From Pseudomonadota bacterium (GTDB lineage: Bacteria; Pseudomonadota; Alphaproteobacteria; Rhizobiales; Xanthobacteraceae): a stretch of DNA of 9,834 nucleotides. Below, piece by piece: positions 1 through 7,316 of the stretch. The notes under the pieces were generated by a model that searched no databases, was not told the origin of the DNA, and saw nothing but the letters and a program-made list of their open reading frames with translations. The DNA lies in contig JAEWBL010000053.1 in the NCBI GenBank assembly GCA_023391175.1, positions 1-9,834 on the forward strand, written 5' to 3'. Position numbers and translations under genes: made by a program. Each line of letters begins with the position of its first letter. Position 1 is the stretch's first letter.

Positions 1-735
1 GTTGTGGATCTCGGCCGGGTCGAATTCGCGCGCGGCGACGGCGCGCTCGCGGATCACCGGATCCTCGACCGCGGCATCCGCCGCGCCGGGCTGGTCGGCG
101 CCGAATCCCTCGCCCGCGGCGCGCGCCGAGGCCTCGCAGCGCGCGAGCCACCAAAGCCCGATGCCGAGCATGATGGCCGAGGCGATGATGCCGAGCCCCG
201 GCGCCGCGAAGGGCGTGGTGCCGAAGAAGGGCATGGGGATGGCGTTCTGGATCGAGGGGGTGCCGGGCATGGCCGACATGGTGAAGGTGGAGGTGCCGAG
301 CGCGATGGCCGCCGGCATCAGCCGCCGCGGCACGCCGGACGCGCGGAACAGCGCGACGCCCATGGGTGCCAGCACGAAGAAGGCGACGAACAGCGACACG
401 CCGCCATAGGTGACGATGGCGCCGGCCAGCACCACCGCGAGGATGGCGCGGCTGGGGCCGAGCTTCTCCGTCATGGTGTTGGCGATGGAGGTGACCGAGC
501 CGGAATCCTCCATAAGCTTGCCGAACACCGCGCCGAGCAGGAACAGCGGGAAGAATTGCGCGACGAAATCCGCCGCGTTGCGCATGAAGGTCTGCGTCCA
601 GCTCGCCAGCAGCGGCTCGCCGGAGAAGGCCGCCGCGATCAGCCCCGCGATGGGCGCGAGAATGAGGATCGAGGAGCCGCGGAAGGCGAGGAAGATGAGG
701 ACGGCGAGGCCGACCAAGATGCCGAGGAGACCCAT
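1..735 (-). CDS. GntP-family permease, 3' part missing (cut by left window edge)
   Basis: This is the N-terminal 245 residues of an inner-membrane secondary transporter of the GntP (gluconate/hydroxyacid:H+ symporter) family. Full members are usually about 440-470 residues, so roughly half is present. The start ATG (733-735) follows the hydrolase stop by two bases. A GGAG lies 8 nt upstream, inside the end of the hydrolase gene, so translation is probably coupled. Hydrophobic segments fall near residues 2-18, 22-37, 61-75, 97-112, 114-131 and 180-198. A MPGTPSIQN stretch at about 156-164, after a conserved glycine/threonine-rich loop, is typical of the family. The visible end is a hydrophilic, Ala/Glu-rich loop, which suits the central cytoplasmic loop. 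The substrate cannot be read from the sequence. Gluconate-type sugar acids or 3-hydroxybutyrate are the likely classes, the latter suggested by the neighbouring hydrolase. Family call good, substrate open. Confidence 0.85.
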   Translation of the reverse strand, partial: MGLLGILVGLAVLIFLAFRGSSILILAPIAGLIAAAFSGEPLLASWTQTFMRNAADFVAQFFPLFLLGAVFGKLMEDSGSVTSIANTMTEKLGPSRAILAVVLAGAIVTYGGVSLFVAFFVLAPMGVALFRASGVPRRLMPAAIALGTSTFTMSAMPGTPSIQNAIPMPFFGTTPFAAPGLGIIASAIMLGIGLWWLARCEASARAAGEGFGADQPGAADAAVEDPVIRERAVAAREFDPAEIHN

Positions 736-737
736 GC

Positions 738-1763
738 TCAAAGCTCCGCCATCAGCTGGTCGAAATTGACGGTGGAGGCCTTGCCGATGTCGTGCCCGTG
801 ATCGGCGAGGAACACCTCGGCGGCCTTGCGGCCTTCGTCCCTCAGCCAGGTGAGGAAGTCCCATTCCGCATTCAGCTTCGAGGAGAAGCCGAGTTCGTTC
901 ATGATGGGGTTGCGTACGACATGAACACGCATCCGTGCCCAGTTGCAGGCTTCCGTGTCGCCGGAGAGTTCATGCACATGGCGCTGGAGTAGCGCCATCA
1001 TGTACAGCTCCTTCACCGCCACCGAATTGAACGACACCTCGTTGAGGCGGTTGAGGATCTCGCCCGGCGTCTTGGGCGTGCCCGGCCGCTCCAGCGGATT
1101 GATGGGCACAAGAATAGTGTCGTCCGACTTCAGCTCGCTCACCAGCGGCGCCAGCGTCGGGTTGCCGGAATAGCCGCCGTCCCAATAGGCCTCGCCGTCG
1201 ATCTCCACCGCCTGGAACAGCGTGGGCAGGCAGGCGGAGGCCATCAGCACGTCCGGCGTGATCTCGGCGTTGCGGAACACGCGCGGGCGGCCGGTGCGTA
1301 CATTGGTGGCGGTGATGAACACCTTGATAGGGGAGGAGCGCAGCCGGTCGAAATCGATCTGCTTTTCGAGGATCGGCGCCAGCGCGTTCCCGCCCAGGGG
1401 GTTGTATTGGTAGGGCGAGAACATGCGCGTCATGAAATCCATCATCAGGAAGCCCGGCGCGGTGTCCATGGACCAGCGGCCGAGCATCTTGTCGAAGGGC
1501 GAGCGCTTGAACGGGCTGAAGCGCGCCGCCTCCGAGACGTGGGTCCAGTAGCTTTCCAGCGCCAGCTTCGCGCCCTCACGGCCGCCGGCGGCGTAGCCGT
1601 CCGCCAGCACGGCGGAATTCATGGCACCGGCCGAGGTGCCGGAGACGCCCTCGATCTCGAGCCAGCGCTCGTCGAGCAGCCGGTCGAGCACGCCCCAGGT
1701 GAAGGCCCCGTGGGAGCCGCCGCCCTGCAGGGCGAGATCGACGAGTACCGGTTCCCGTTCCAT
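738..1763 (-). CDS. Patatin-like phospholipase/esterase family protein
   Basis: This is a probable cytoplasmic acyl hydrolase with the patatin Ser-Asp dyad. Numbered from the alternative ATG at 1773-1775, it shows the glycine-rich oxyanion loop QGGGSHG (17-23), the nucleophile elbow GTSAG with Ser48, and the DGG motif with Asp199. All catalytic elements are therefore intact. The histidine in GGGSHG replaces the more common Arg/Lys. The region after the dyad (about 210-345) resembles the C-terminal extension often found on Hyphomicrobiales patatins (DUF3734-like, recalled rather than searched). No signal peptide or membrane segment is visible. I prefer the ATG at 1761-1763 (341 residues) because GAGG lies 6 nt before it. 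The ATG twelve bases upstream, giving 345 residues, has no ribosome-binding site. The gene abuts the GntP permease with a 2-nt gap and lies 124 nt downstream of the RND pump gene. Substrate unknown: phospholipid or a short hydroxyacid ester/oligomer. Confidence 0.9.
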   Translation of the reverse strand: MEREPVLVDLALQGGGSHGAFTWGVLDRLLDERWLEIEGVSGTSAGAMNSAVLADGYAAGGREGAKLALESYWTHVSEAARFSPFKRSPFDKMLGRWSMDTAPGFLMMDFMTRMFSPYQYNPLGGNALAPILEKQIDFDRLRSSPIKVFITATNVRTGRPRVFRNAEITPDVLMASACLPTLFQAVEIDGEAYWDGGYSGNPTLAPLVSELKSDDTILVPINPLERPGTPKTPGEILNRLNEVSFNSVAVKELYMMALLQRHVHELSGDTEACNWARMRVHVVRNPIMNELGFSSKLNAEWDFLTWLRDEGRKAAEVFLADHGHDIGKASTVNFDQLMAEL

Positions 1764-1856
1764 CTTGGACCTCATTCACACGCAGGCCGCTCAGGGGCGG
1801 GCCTGTTGCCATTGGCGTGGCGGGCTTTTCCTCGGGCCGTCTGTTCTCGTTGGCGG

Positions 1857-1875
1857 CGGCGGGTCAGGTCCGCCG
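1857..1875 (-). terminator. Possible weak stem-loop after the RND pump gene
   Basis: Just beyond the pump stop codon, on the minus strand, CGGCGG and CCGCCG form a perfect 6-bp G+C stem around a 7-nt loop. No T-run follows, so it is not a classical intrinsic terminator. It could mark an RNA 3' end or slow transcription into the hydrolase gene. In DNA this G+C-rich, a stem this short may be chance. The rest of the 124-nt gap shows nothing recognisable. Confidence 0.2.
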
Positions 1876-1887
1876 TCCGCGTGCCGG

Positions 1888-4800
1888 TCACGCCGGCTGC
1901 GTCTTGACCGGCTGCGCGACGCGCTCCGGTCCGGTGTCGGGCCCGAACCACGCCACATAGAGCGCCGGCAGGAAGATGAGGGTGAGCAGCGTGCCCACCA
2001 GCAATCCGCCCATGATGGCGAAGGCCATGGGCCCCCAGAACACGGTCGGTGCGATGGGGATCATGCCGAGCACGGTCGAGACCGCCGTGAGCATGATGGG
2101 CCTGAAGCGCATGGAGGAGGCAGACACCACCGCATCCCACACGTTCTTGCCCGCCGCCCGGTCCGCCTCGATCTGGCCGAGGAGGATGACCGCATTCTTG
2201 GTGATCATCCCGATGAGCGCCAGCACGCCGAGGATGGCGACGAAGCCCAGCGGGCGGCCGGAGGCGAGCAGCGCCGCCACCACGCCGATGAGCCCCAGAG
2301 GCGCCACCGACAGCACGATGACGAGCCGCTGGAAGCTTTTGAGCTCGAACATTAGCACGGTGAACATGAGCAGCAGCATCACCGGCACCACGGCGACCAC
2401 CGAGGCGAGGGATGATGCGCTCTCCTCCACCGTGCCCCCGGTGGTGATGGCGTAGCCGGCCGGAAGCGTGCGGCGCAGGGCCTCGATCCGCGGATCGAGC
2501 TTCTCCACCACGCTCTCGGGCAGCACGCCGCGCTTCACGTCCGACTGGACGGTGAGGGTGGGCACCCGGTCGCGCCGCCAGATTGCGGGATAGTCCTGCC
2601 CGCACTCGAAGGTGGCGATCTGCGAGAGCGGCACGGTGCGCCCGTTGGGCAGCGGCACCTGCAGGGTGGCGAGGGAGGCGAGCGACACGCGCTCCTCGTC
2701 GGTAGCGCGGGCCACCACGTTGACGAGGTAGATGTCGTCGCGCACCTGCGTCACCGGTTGGCCGGACAGCACGGTGTTGAGCACGCCGGCCAATTGGGCG
2801 GTGGAGAGGCCGAGCAGGCGCGCCTCGTCCTGGTCCACGCGGATCGACACCTGCCGGGCGGGCTCGATCCAGTTGTAGTTGACCGTCTCCACCTCGGGAT
2901 TCTCGGCCATCACCTTGGCGAGGTCGAAGGCGATGGCGCGCACCTTCTCGATCTCCGGGCCGGAGACGCGATACTGCACCGGCCAGCCCACGGGCGGCCC
3001 CAGTTCCAGCGGCGAGATGCGCGCCACGAGCTGCGGGAAATCGGTGGCGAGCACCTTCTCCAGCTTCACCCGCAGCCGCTCGCGCGCCGGCACGTCCTTG
3101 GCCACGATCACGCTCTGGGCGAAGAAGTCGTTGGGCAATTGCACGTCCAGGGGCAGGTAGAAGCGGATGGCGCCACGGCCCACGTAGGTGGACCAGCGGG
3201 CCACGTCCGGATCGTTCGCCAGCACCTTGTCGAACGCCTCGGCCACGCTCTGCGAGGCGTAGATGGAGGCGTTCTGCGGCGAGGCGAGGTCCACCAGCAG
3301 CTCGGGCCGGTCGGAGGAGGGGAAGAACTGCCGCGGGATCAGCGGCAGGGCCAGCACGGAGAGCACGAACAGGCCGGCGGTGACGGCCAGCGTCACCCAG
3401 CGCAGACGCAGGCATAGGATGAGAAAGGCGCGGTACATCCCCATCACGCCCTTCGGCGGGGCGTCGGGATCCGGGATCTTGTCCTTCGCCGGCGGGCGCA
3501 GGATGAGCACCTGGAGGAGCGGGGCGAACAGGACCGCCACGATCCACGAGACGAGGAGGGCGATGCCCACCACCGCGAACAGGGTGAAGGTGTATTCGCC
3601 CGCCGAGGAGGCGGCAAATCCCACCGGCACGAAGCCCGCGACCGTCACCAGCGTGCCCGCCAGCATGGCCGCCGCATAGGCCTTGAAGGCGTAGGAGGCC
3701 GCAGTGGGCGGATCGTCGCCGGCCGCGAGGCGCGTCAGCGTCGCGTCGGTGGTGGTCATGGCGTCGTCCACCATGAGCGCCAGCGCGATGATGAGGGCGC
3801 CCAGCGAGATGCGCTGCATGTCGATGTGCGCGAGCTGCATCAGCGCGAAGCCGATGGCCAGCGTCAGCGGGATGGCGAGCGCCACGATGGCCCCGGCCCT
3901 GACACCGAGCGCGATGAACGACACCACGAGGATGATGCCCACCGCCTGCCACAGGCTCTCCATGAATTCGGAGATGGCGCTCTTCACCGTCACCGCCTGG
4001 TCGGCCACCAAGGTGGCGTCGATGCCCACCGGCATGTCGGCGAGGATGCGCGTCATGGCGCGGTCGATGTTGGCGCCCATGGCGAGGATGTCGCCGCCGT
4101 CGCGCATGGCGATGGCGAGGCCGATGGCGTCCTTGCCGTTCACGCGGAACATGGGCTGGGGCGGATCGGCGAAGCCGCGCCGGATGGTGGCGATGTCGGC
4201 GAGGCGGATCAGCCGCCCGTTGACCGCGAGGTTCACGTTGGCGATGTCGGCCTCGGAGGCGAAGGCGCCGGAGACGCGGACGGAGATGTTCTCCTTGCCC
4301 GTCTGGATCTCGCCGGAGGGCCGCACGATGTTCTGTGCGGCCAGCGCCTGAAGCACCGCCTGCCGGTCGATGCCGAGGCTGGCCAGCTCCTGCATGGAGA
4401 ATTCGATGAAGATGCGCTCGTCCTGCGCGCCGAGGATCTCGATCTTCGACACGTCCGGCACGTGCAGCAGTTCGGAGCGGGCCTCCTCCACATAGTCGCG
4501 CAGCTCGCGATGGGAGAAGCCGTCCGCCGTGAAGCCGTAGATGATGCCGAAGGTGTCGCCGAACTCGTCGTTGAAGAACGGCCCCACGATGCCCTGAGGC
4601 AGGGTGTGGCGGATGTCGGCGATGCTTTTGCGCACGTGATACCAGATGTCCGGCACCTCGGCCCCGGTGGCGGAGCCCTTCAGGTGGACGAACACGGTGG
4701 TCACGCCGGGCTTGGTGTAGCTCTCGAGGTAGTCGAGCTTCGGCACTTCCTGCAGCTTGCGCTCCAGGCGTTCGGTCACCTGCCGGAAAGTCTCTTCCAA

Positions 4801-4977
4801 GGTGGCGCCGGGCCAGTTGGCCTGCACCACCATGGTCTTGATGACGAAGGTCGGGTCTTCCGCCCGGCCGAGATTCTTGAAGGCCATCAGGCCGGCCACC
4901 ACCGAGATGGCCATGAGGTAGAGGATGACGGAGCGGTGTTTCAGCGCCCAGGCGGAAAGGTTGAAGCCGCCGCTCAC
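1888..4977 (-). CDS. RND-family efflux pump, inner-membrane permease subunit
   Basis: This is a 1029-residue proton-driven efflux transporter of the AcrB/HAE-like RND superfamily, at the length usual for a complete trimer-forming subunit. The order is the expected one: a first membrane helix at about 17-33, a large periplasmic porter loop, a block of six helices, a second periplasmic loop, then the final helices. The proton-relay pair is present as VDDAM with Asp404 and Asp405 (AcrB Asp407/408), and the partner lysine is Lys927 in TKNAVILL. The N-terminal GRAEDPTF signature belongs to a broad, poorly characterised proteobacterial RND clade, so I cannot name the substrate. The start is GTG at 4975-4977, which overlaps the TGA of the fusion-protein gene (GTGA) and has GGGAG 7 nt upstream. 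A longer in-frame extension to 5163 would sit inside the fusion-protein gene and looks non-protein-like. It is co-transcribed with the fusion protein. No TolC-type gene is linked. Confidence 0.95.
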   Translation of the reverse strand: MSGGFNLSAWALKHRSVILYLMAISVVAGLMAFKNLGRAEDPTFVIKTMVVQANWPGATLEETFRQVTERLERKLQEVPKLDYLESYTKPGVTTVFVHLKGSATGAEVPDIWYHVRKSIADIRHTLPQGIVGPFFNDEFGDTFGIIYGFTADGFSHRELRDYVEEARSELLHVPDVSKIEILGAQDERIFIEFSMQELASLGIDRQAVLQALAAQNIVRPSGEIQTGKENISVRVSGAFASEADIANVNLAVNGRLIRLADIATIRRGFADPPQPMFRVNGKDAIGLAIAMRDGGDILAMGANIDRAMTRILADMPVGIDATLVADQAVTVKSAISEFMESLWQAVGIILVVSFIALGVRAGAIVALAIPLTLAIGFALMQLAHIDMQRISLGALIIALALMVDDAMTTTDATLTRLAAGDDPPTAASYAFKAYAAAMLAGTLVTVAGFVPVGFAASSAGEYTFTLFAVVGIALLVSWIVAVLFAPLLQVLILRPPAKDKIPDPDAPPKGVMGMYRAFLILCLRLRWVTLAVTAGLFVLSVLALPLIPRQFFPSSDRPELLVDLASPQNASIYASQSVAEAFDKVLANDPDVARWSTYVGRGAIRFYLPLDVQLPNDFFAQSVIVAKDVPARERLRVKLEKVLATDFPQLVARISPLELGPPVGWPVQYRVSGPEIEKVRAIAFDLAKVMAENPEVETVNYNWIEPARQVSIRVDQDEARLLGLSTAQLAGVLNTVLSGQPVTQVRDDIYLVNVVARATDEERVSLASLATLQVPLPNGRTVPLSQIATFECGQDYPAIWRRDRVPTLTVQSDVKRGVLPESVVEKLDPRIEALRRTLPAGYAITTGGTVEESASSLASVVAVVPVMLLLMFTVLMFELKSFQRLVIVLSVAPLGLIGVVAALLASGRPLGFVAILGVLALIGMITKNAVILLGQIEADRAAGKNVWDAVVSASSMRFRPIMLTAVSTVLGMIPIAPTVFWGPMAFAIMGGLLVGTLLTLIFLPALYVAWFGPDTGPERVAQPVKTQPA

Positions 4978-6068
4978 AGGCTGGCTCCCGCCGGCGCCGC
5001 GAGGAGGCGCACCTTCTGGCCCGGATGCAGGGCCTGCACGCCCGCCGTCACCACGATCTCGGAGGGCTTCAGCCCCTCGCCGACGCTGACGGAGGCCGGG
5101 CCGAAGCGCAGCACCTCGATGGTGCGCAGCGCCACGGTCTGGCTCTTGGGATCGACCACCCACACGGCGGGCTTGTCGTTGAGGCGGGTCAGGGCGCTCG
5201 CCGGGATTTCCACCACCGGCCCGCGGTCCACCATCACCCGGCCGACCACCGTGGTGCCGAGGCGCAGCCCCTCAGGCGGATTGGTGAGGCCGACGCGCAC
5301 GCGGAAGGTGCGGGTCACCGGATCGGCCTGCGGCGCCACCTCGCGCACCCGGCCGGTGGCGGTCACGGCGGGATCGGTCGCCAGAGCCACCGTCACCTCG
5401 GGATCGCCCGGCAGGCCGGAGAGCAGCGCGGCGGGCACGTCGAACACCGCGTCACGGCCGTCCTGGCGCGCCACCTCGATCACCGGCTGGCCGGCCTGCA
5501 CCACCTCGCCCGGCTCCGCCCGGCGCTGGGTGACGACGCCGGCAGAGTCGGCCTTCAATTCGGTGAAGCCGAGGCGGTCCTCGGCCATCTGCAGGCGCGC
5601 TTCCGCGTCGTCCACCTGCGCGCGGGCGTTCAGGAAGGCCTGCTCGGCCTGCTCATACTGGGCGCGCGGGGTAAAGCCGCGGGCGAGGAGCTGGCGCTGG
5701 CGCTCATACTGGTTGCGGGTCTGGGTGAGGTTGGAATTGGCCGCGCCCAGCGCCGCCTGCGCCGAGCGCAGAGCGTTCTGCTCGTCCTGCGGATCGAGGC
5801 GGGCGAGCACCTGCCCGGGGGCGACGCGGTCGCCCACGTTCACGAGGCGGTCGATGATGCGGCCGGAGATGCGGAAGCCGTAGGTGGCCTCGTTCTGCGC
5901 CTCCACCACGCCGGTGAGGCTCAACGTGTCGCTTGCCGCGCGGTTGGTGGCGACCACGGTGCGCACCGGCCGCGGCTCCTGCGCCTGAGGCTTCTGCGCC
6001 TCGCCGCAGGCGGAAAGGAAGAAGCAGGCGCCGAGCACGCCCAGCAGCATGTGCTTACCTTTGAGCAC
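4974..6068 (-). CDS. Efflux RND transporter periplasmic adaptor (membrane fusion) lipoprotein
   Basis: This is a 364-residue HlyD/AcrA-type membrane fusion protein linking the RND pump to an outer-membrane channel. With a GTG start at 6066-6068 the N-terminus has Lys3 and Lys5, a hydrophobic core and the lipobox L-S-A-C with Cys21, so it should be lipid-anchored to the inner membrane. AGGA lies 7 nt before this GTG. An ATG six codons later (AAAGG upstream) would remove both lysines and is less likely. The two halves of the barrel-sandwich (lipoyl-like) domain are at about 63-93 (GRIIDRLVNVGDRVAPGQVL) and 172-199 (AGVVTQRRAEPGEVV). Between them, at about 93-169, lies an Ala/Gln/Arg-rich antiparallel coiled coil. 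Beta-barrel and membrane-proximal domains follow to residue 364. It is first in the operon with the pump gene (4-bp overlap) and is transcribed away from the SDR gene. Confidence 0.93.
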   Translation of the reverse strand: MLKGKHMLLGVLGACFFLSACGEAQKPQAQEPRPVRTVVATNRAASDTLSLTGVVEAQNEATYGFRISGRIIDRLVNVGDRVAPGQVLARLDPQDEQNALRSAQAALGAANSNLTQTRNQYERQRQLLARGFTPRAQYEQAEQAFLNARAQVDDAEARLQMAEDRLGFTELKADSAGVVTQRRAEPGEVVQAGQPVIEVARQDGRDAVFDVPAALLSGLPGDPEVTVALATDPAVTATGRVREVAPQADPVTRTFRVRVGLTNPPEGLRLGTTVVGRVMVDRGPVVEIPASALTRLNDKPAVWVVDPKSQTVALRTIEVLRFGPASVSVGEGLKPSEIVVTAGVQALHPGQKVRLLAAPAGASL

Positions 6069-6170
6069 GCCAGCATCCTGCCCGCGATATACCCGATGGT
6101 CGCGCACGAGCAGCTCCTCTTCGCAGTGCAACTAGCGTGGCTATAGAGGAGACTTGAGCATTAGACCAGC

Positions 6171-6180
6171 GAGTTAACTC
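6171..6180. promoter_or_regulatory. GAGTTAACTC palindrome in the divergent control region (candidate operator)
   Basis: A perfect 10-bp palindrome sits in the 192-bp region between the divergently transcribed efflux operon and the SDR gene. A looser outer repeat surrounds it: TTGAG at 6154-6158 and its complement CTCAA at 6178-6182. This is one of the few A+T-richer patches here and is a plausible regulator site. No regulator gene adjoins it, and I could not place a convincing -35/-10 pair for either direction, so the link to efflux control is inference. Confidence 0.35.
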
Positions 6181-6243
6181 AAAGCGCCTTCCTATACGTG
6201 GCCGTTTCTGCCATTCCCGTGATCGAACGGTGCGATATGCGCC

Positions 6244-6251
6244 AAAAGGAG
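6244..6251 (+). promoter_or_regulatory. Strong ribosome-binding site of the SDR gene
   Basis: AAAAGGAG lies 9 nt before the ATG at 6261 and 3 nt before an in-frame ATG at 6255. The spacing favours 6261, which is also where the conserved family N-terminus begins. A short stem, GGTGC and GCGCC around GATAT (6229-6243, one G-T pair), ends directly against this site and might tune its access. Confidence 0.6.
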
Positions 6252-6260
6252 AATATGAAC

Positions 6261-6965
6261 ATGGCAGAGGTCAAGGTCGCCGTCGTCACCGCGGGCGGTT
6301 CGGGCATGGGTGCGGCGTGCGCGCGGCGCCTTGCGGCGGATGGCTATGCGGTGGCCATCCTCTCCTCGTCCGGCAAGGGCGAGGCGCTGGCGGCGGAGCT
6401 CGGCGGCCTCGGCGTGACCGGCTCCAACCAGAAGGCCGAGGACATCGCGCGGTTCGTGGATCAGGTGATGGCGCGATGGGGCCGCATCGACGTTCTGGTG
6501 AACAGCGCGGGCCACGGTCCGCGCGACACCATCACCGCCATCACCGACGAGCAGTGGCACCAGGGCCTCGACGTCTATCTCATGAACGTGATCCGCTCGG
6601 TGCGGCTCGTCACCCCCGTCATGGTGGCGCAGAAGGGCGGGGCGATCGTCAACATCTCCACCGCCTGGGCGTTCGAGCCGGCGGCCATGTTCCCCACTTC
6701 GGCCGTGTTCCGCGCCGGGCTCGCCGCCTACACCAAGATCTTCGCCGACACCTATGCCGCCGACAACGTGCGCATGAACAACGTGCTGCCGGGCTGGATC
6801 GACAGCCTGCCGCAGACCGACGAGCGCCGCGCCGGCGTGCCCATGGGCCGCTACGGCACCAGCGCCGAGATCGCCGCCACCGTGGCGTTCCTCGCCTCCG
6901 AGGGCGCGGGCTACATCACCGGTCAGAATTTGAAGGTGGACGGCGGGCTGATGCGCTCGGTGTGA
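6261..6965 (+). CDS. SDR-family (FabG-like) protein lacking the Tyr-x-x-x-Lys catalytic pair
   Basis: This is a 234-residue protein with a full classical short-chain dehydrogenase/reductase fold: cofactor loop TAGGSGMG (10-17), NSAG (81-84, usually NNAG), the strand ending IVNIS (129-133), the PG motif NVLPGWIDS (174-182) and the C-terminal GYITGQNLKVDGG (217-229). Cofactor binding is likely. Where the active-site YxxxK should be, the sequence reads MFPTSAVFRAG: Phe144 replaces Tyr and Ala148 replaces Lys, and Arg151 is the nearest basic residue. The protein may therefore use other residues, have a different reaction, or bind a dinucleotide without redox chemistry. It is not an obvious pseudogene, since the frame and all structural motifs are intact. 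I recall similar Phe-Pro-x-Ser-Ala-Val-x-Arg-Ala SDRs in other Hyphomicrobiales (memory, not searched). It is divergent from the efflux operon and appears to be a single-gene unit. Substrate unknown. Confidence 0.9.
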   Translation: MAEVKVAVVTAGGSGMGAACARRLAADGYAVAILSSSGKGEALAAELGGLGVTGSNQKAEDIARFVDQVMARWGRIDVLVNSAGHGPRDTITAITDEQWHQGLDVYLMNVIRSVRLVTPVMVAQKGGAIVNISTAWAFEPAAMFPTSAVFRAGLAAYTKIFADTYAADNVRMNNVLPGWIDSLPQTDERRAGVPMGRYGTSAEIAATVAFLASEGAGYITGQNLKVDGGLMRSV

Positions 6966-6966
6966 G

Positions 6967-7000
6967 CGGGGCGCCCTTCTGAACTTGGTGATGCGCCCCG
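6967..7000 (+). terminator. Stem-loop just downstream of the SDR gene
   Basis: CGGGGCGC (6967-6974) and GCGCCCCG (6993-7000) are perfect 8-bp complements with an 18-nt loop, starting one base after the SDR stop codon. No T-run follows, so this is a candidate RNA-stabilising or Rho-assisted 3' structure, not a textbook terminator. The following 7001-7053 holds nothing recognisable. Confidence 0.4.
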
Positions 7001-7053
7001 GTGCCGCTCGTCAGCGCGGGGGCGCATCCGGCTTGGGAAGCGGTGAGCCGGAA

Positions 7054-7076
7054 AACCGCAAAGTCAGTTTACGGTT
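7054..7076 (-). terminator. Likely intrinsic terminator of the small lipoprotein gene
   Basis: Read on the minus strand, AACCGTAAA and TTTGCGGTT form a 9-bp stem with one central mismatch and a 5-nt loop (CTGAC). The second arm runs into TTTTCC. The stem begins at the last codons and includes the TAA stop of the small lipoprotein gene. Opposite-facing transcription from the SDR side would also meet it. Confidence 0.4.
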
Positions 7077-7197
7077 GTGGGAATGGTCCCGACGGCCGGT
7101 CGTGGGGCGTCACGATCATGTGAGGGTTGGAGAGCTGGCACCCACCGATGGCGGCCAGCATTGCGACCACGATCACCATTCGCCCTATCCGGCCCAT
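7069..7197 (-). CDS. Very small predicted lipoprotein (42 residues), unknown function
   Basis: I do not recognise this gene. It encodes 42 residues: a short basic N-region (Arg3, Arg6), a hydrophobic core (MVIVVAMLAA) and a lipobox I-G-G-C with Cys20. The mature tail is only 23 residues, rich in Pro, His and Asp (CQLSNPHMIVTPHDRPSGPF...). If made, it would be a lipid-anchored periplasmic or outer-membrane peptide. The ATG at 7195-7197 is chosen because a promoter-like pair ends at 7231, placing transcription start near 7224. Earlier in-frame ATGs at 7225-7227 and 7249-7251 would lie at or upstream of the start of the message and lack ribosome sites. A G-rich stretch (GGGGGCGAG) directly precedes the chosen ATG. 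It lies between the SDR and protease genes, reading the same way as the protease but 119 nt beyond it. Entericidin-like or lysis-type roles are possible but unsupported. Confidence 0.5.
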   Translation of the reverse strand: MGRIGRMVIVVAMLAAIGGCQLSNPHMIVTPHDRPSGPFPQP

Positions 7198-7230
7198 TCT
7201 CGCCCCCAACCTTGTCGATGCAACCATAGC

Positions 7231-7259
7231 GTTATCGCCGTTGCGGAACATGCGATCAA
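7231..7259 (-). promoter_or_regulatory. Candidate sigma70-type promoter of the small lipoprotein gene
   Basis: On the minus strand TTGATC (7259-7254), a 17-bp spacer and GATAAC (7236-7231) match four of six bases at each box with ideal spacing. It points at the small lipoprotein gene and predicts a leader of about 27 nt before its ATG. Read by eye only. Confidence 0.4.
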
Positions 7260-7316
7260 GGGGCGTGTCGGAATATCGGCCCGCTTTCCCGCCTCATCCC
7301 GCATGATCCCGGCAAA

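Noticed and set aside
4..801. A 265-codon plus-strand open frame at the left end
   Set aside because: It lies opposite the GntP permease and the end of the hydrolase, is composed almost wholly of charged residues and Gly/Ala, and has no recognisable domain.
1772..3952. A 726-codon open frame on the minus strand, overlapping the RND gene in another frame
   Set aside because: It is Arg/Gly/His/Ala-rich low-complexity translation without motifs. It is a frame shadow of the RND pump, whose own frame has the relay Asp and Lys residues.
3826..5883. A 685-codon open frame on the plus strand, opposite the RND and adaptor genes
   Set aside because: Its translation is dominated by Gly, His, Arg, Asp and Ala with no family motif, as expected opposite a G+C-rich gene. 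The minus strand carries clear RND and adaptor proteins over the whole span.
6198..6260. Upstream start for the SDR gene at 6198
   Set aside because: The extra residues are not part of the SDR fold. The strong AAAAGGAG at 6244-6251 sits inside that extension and points to the ATG at 6261.
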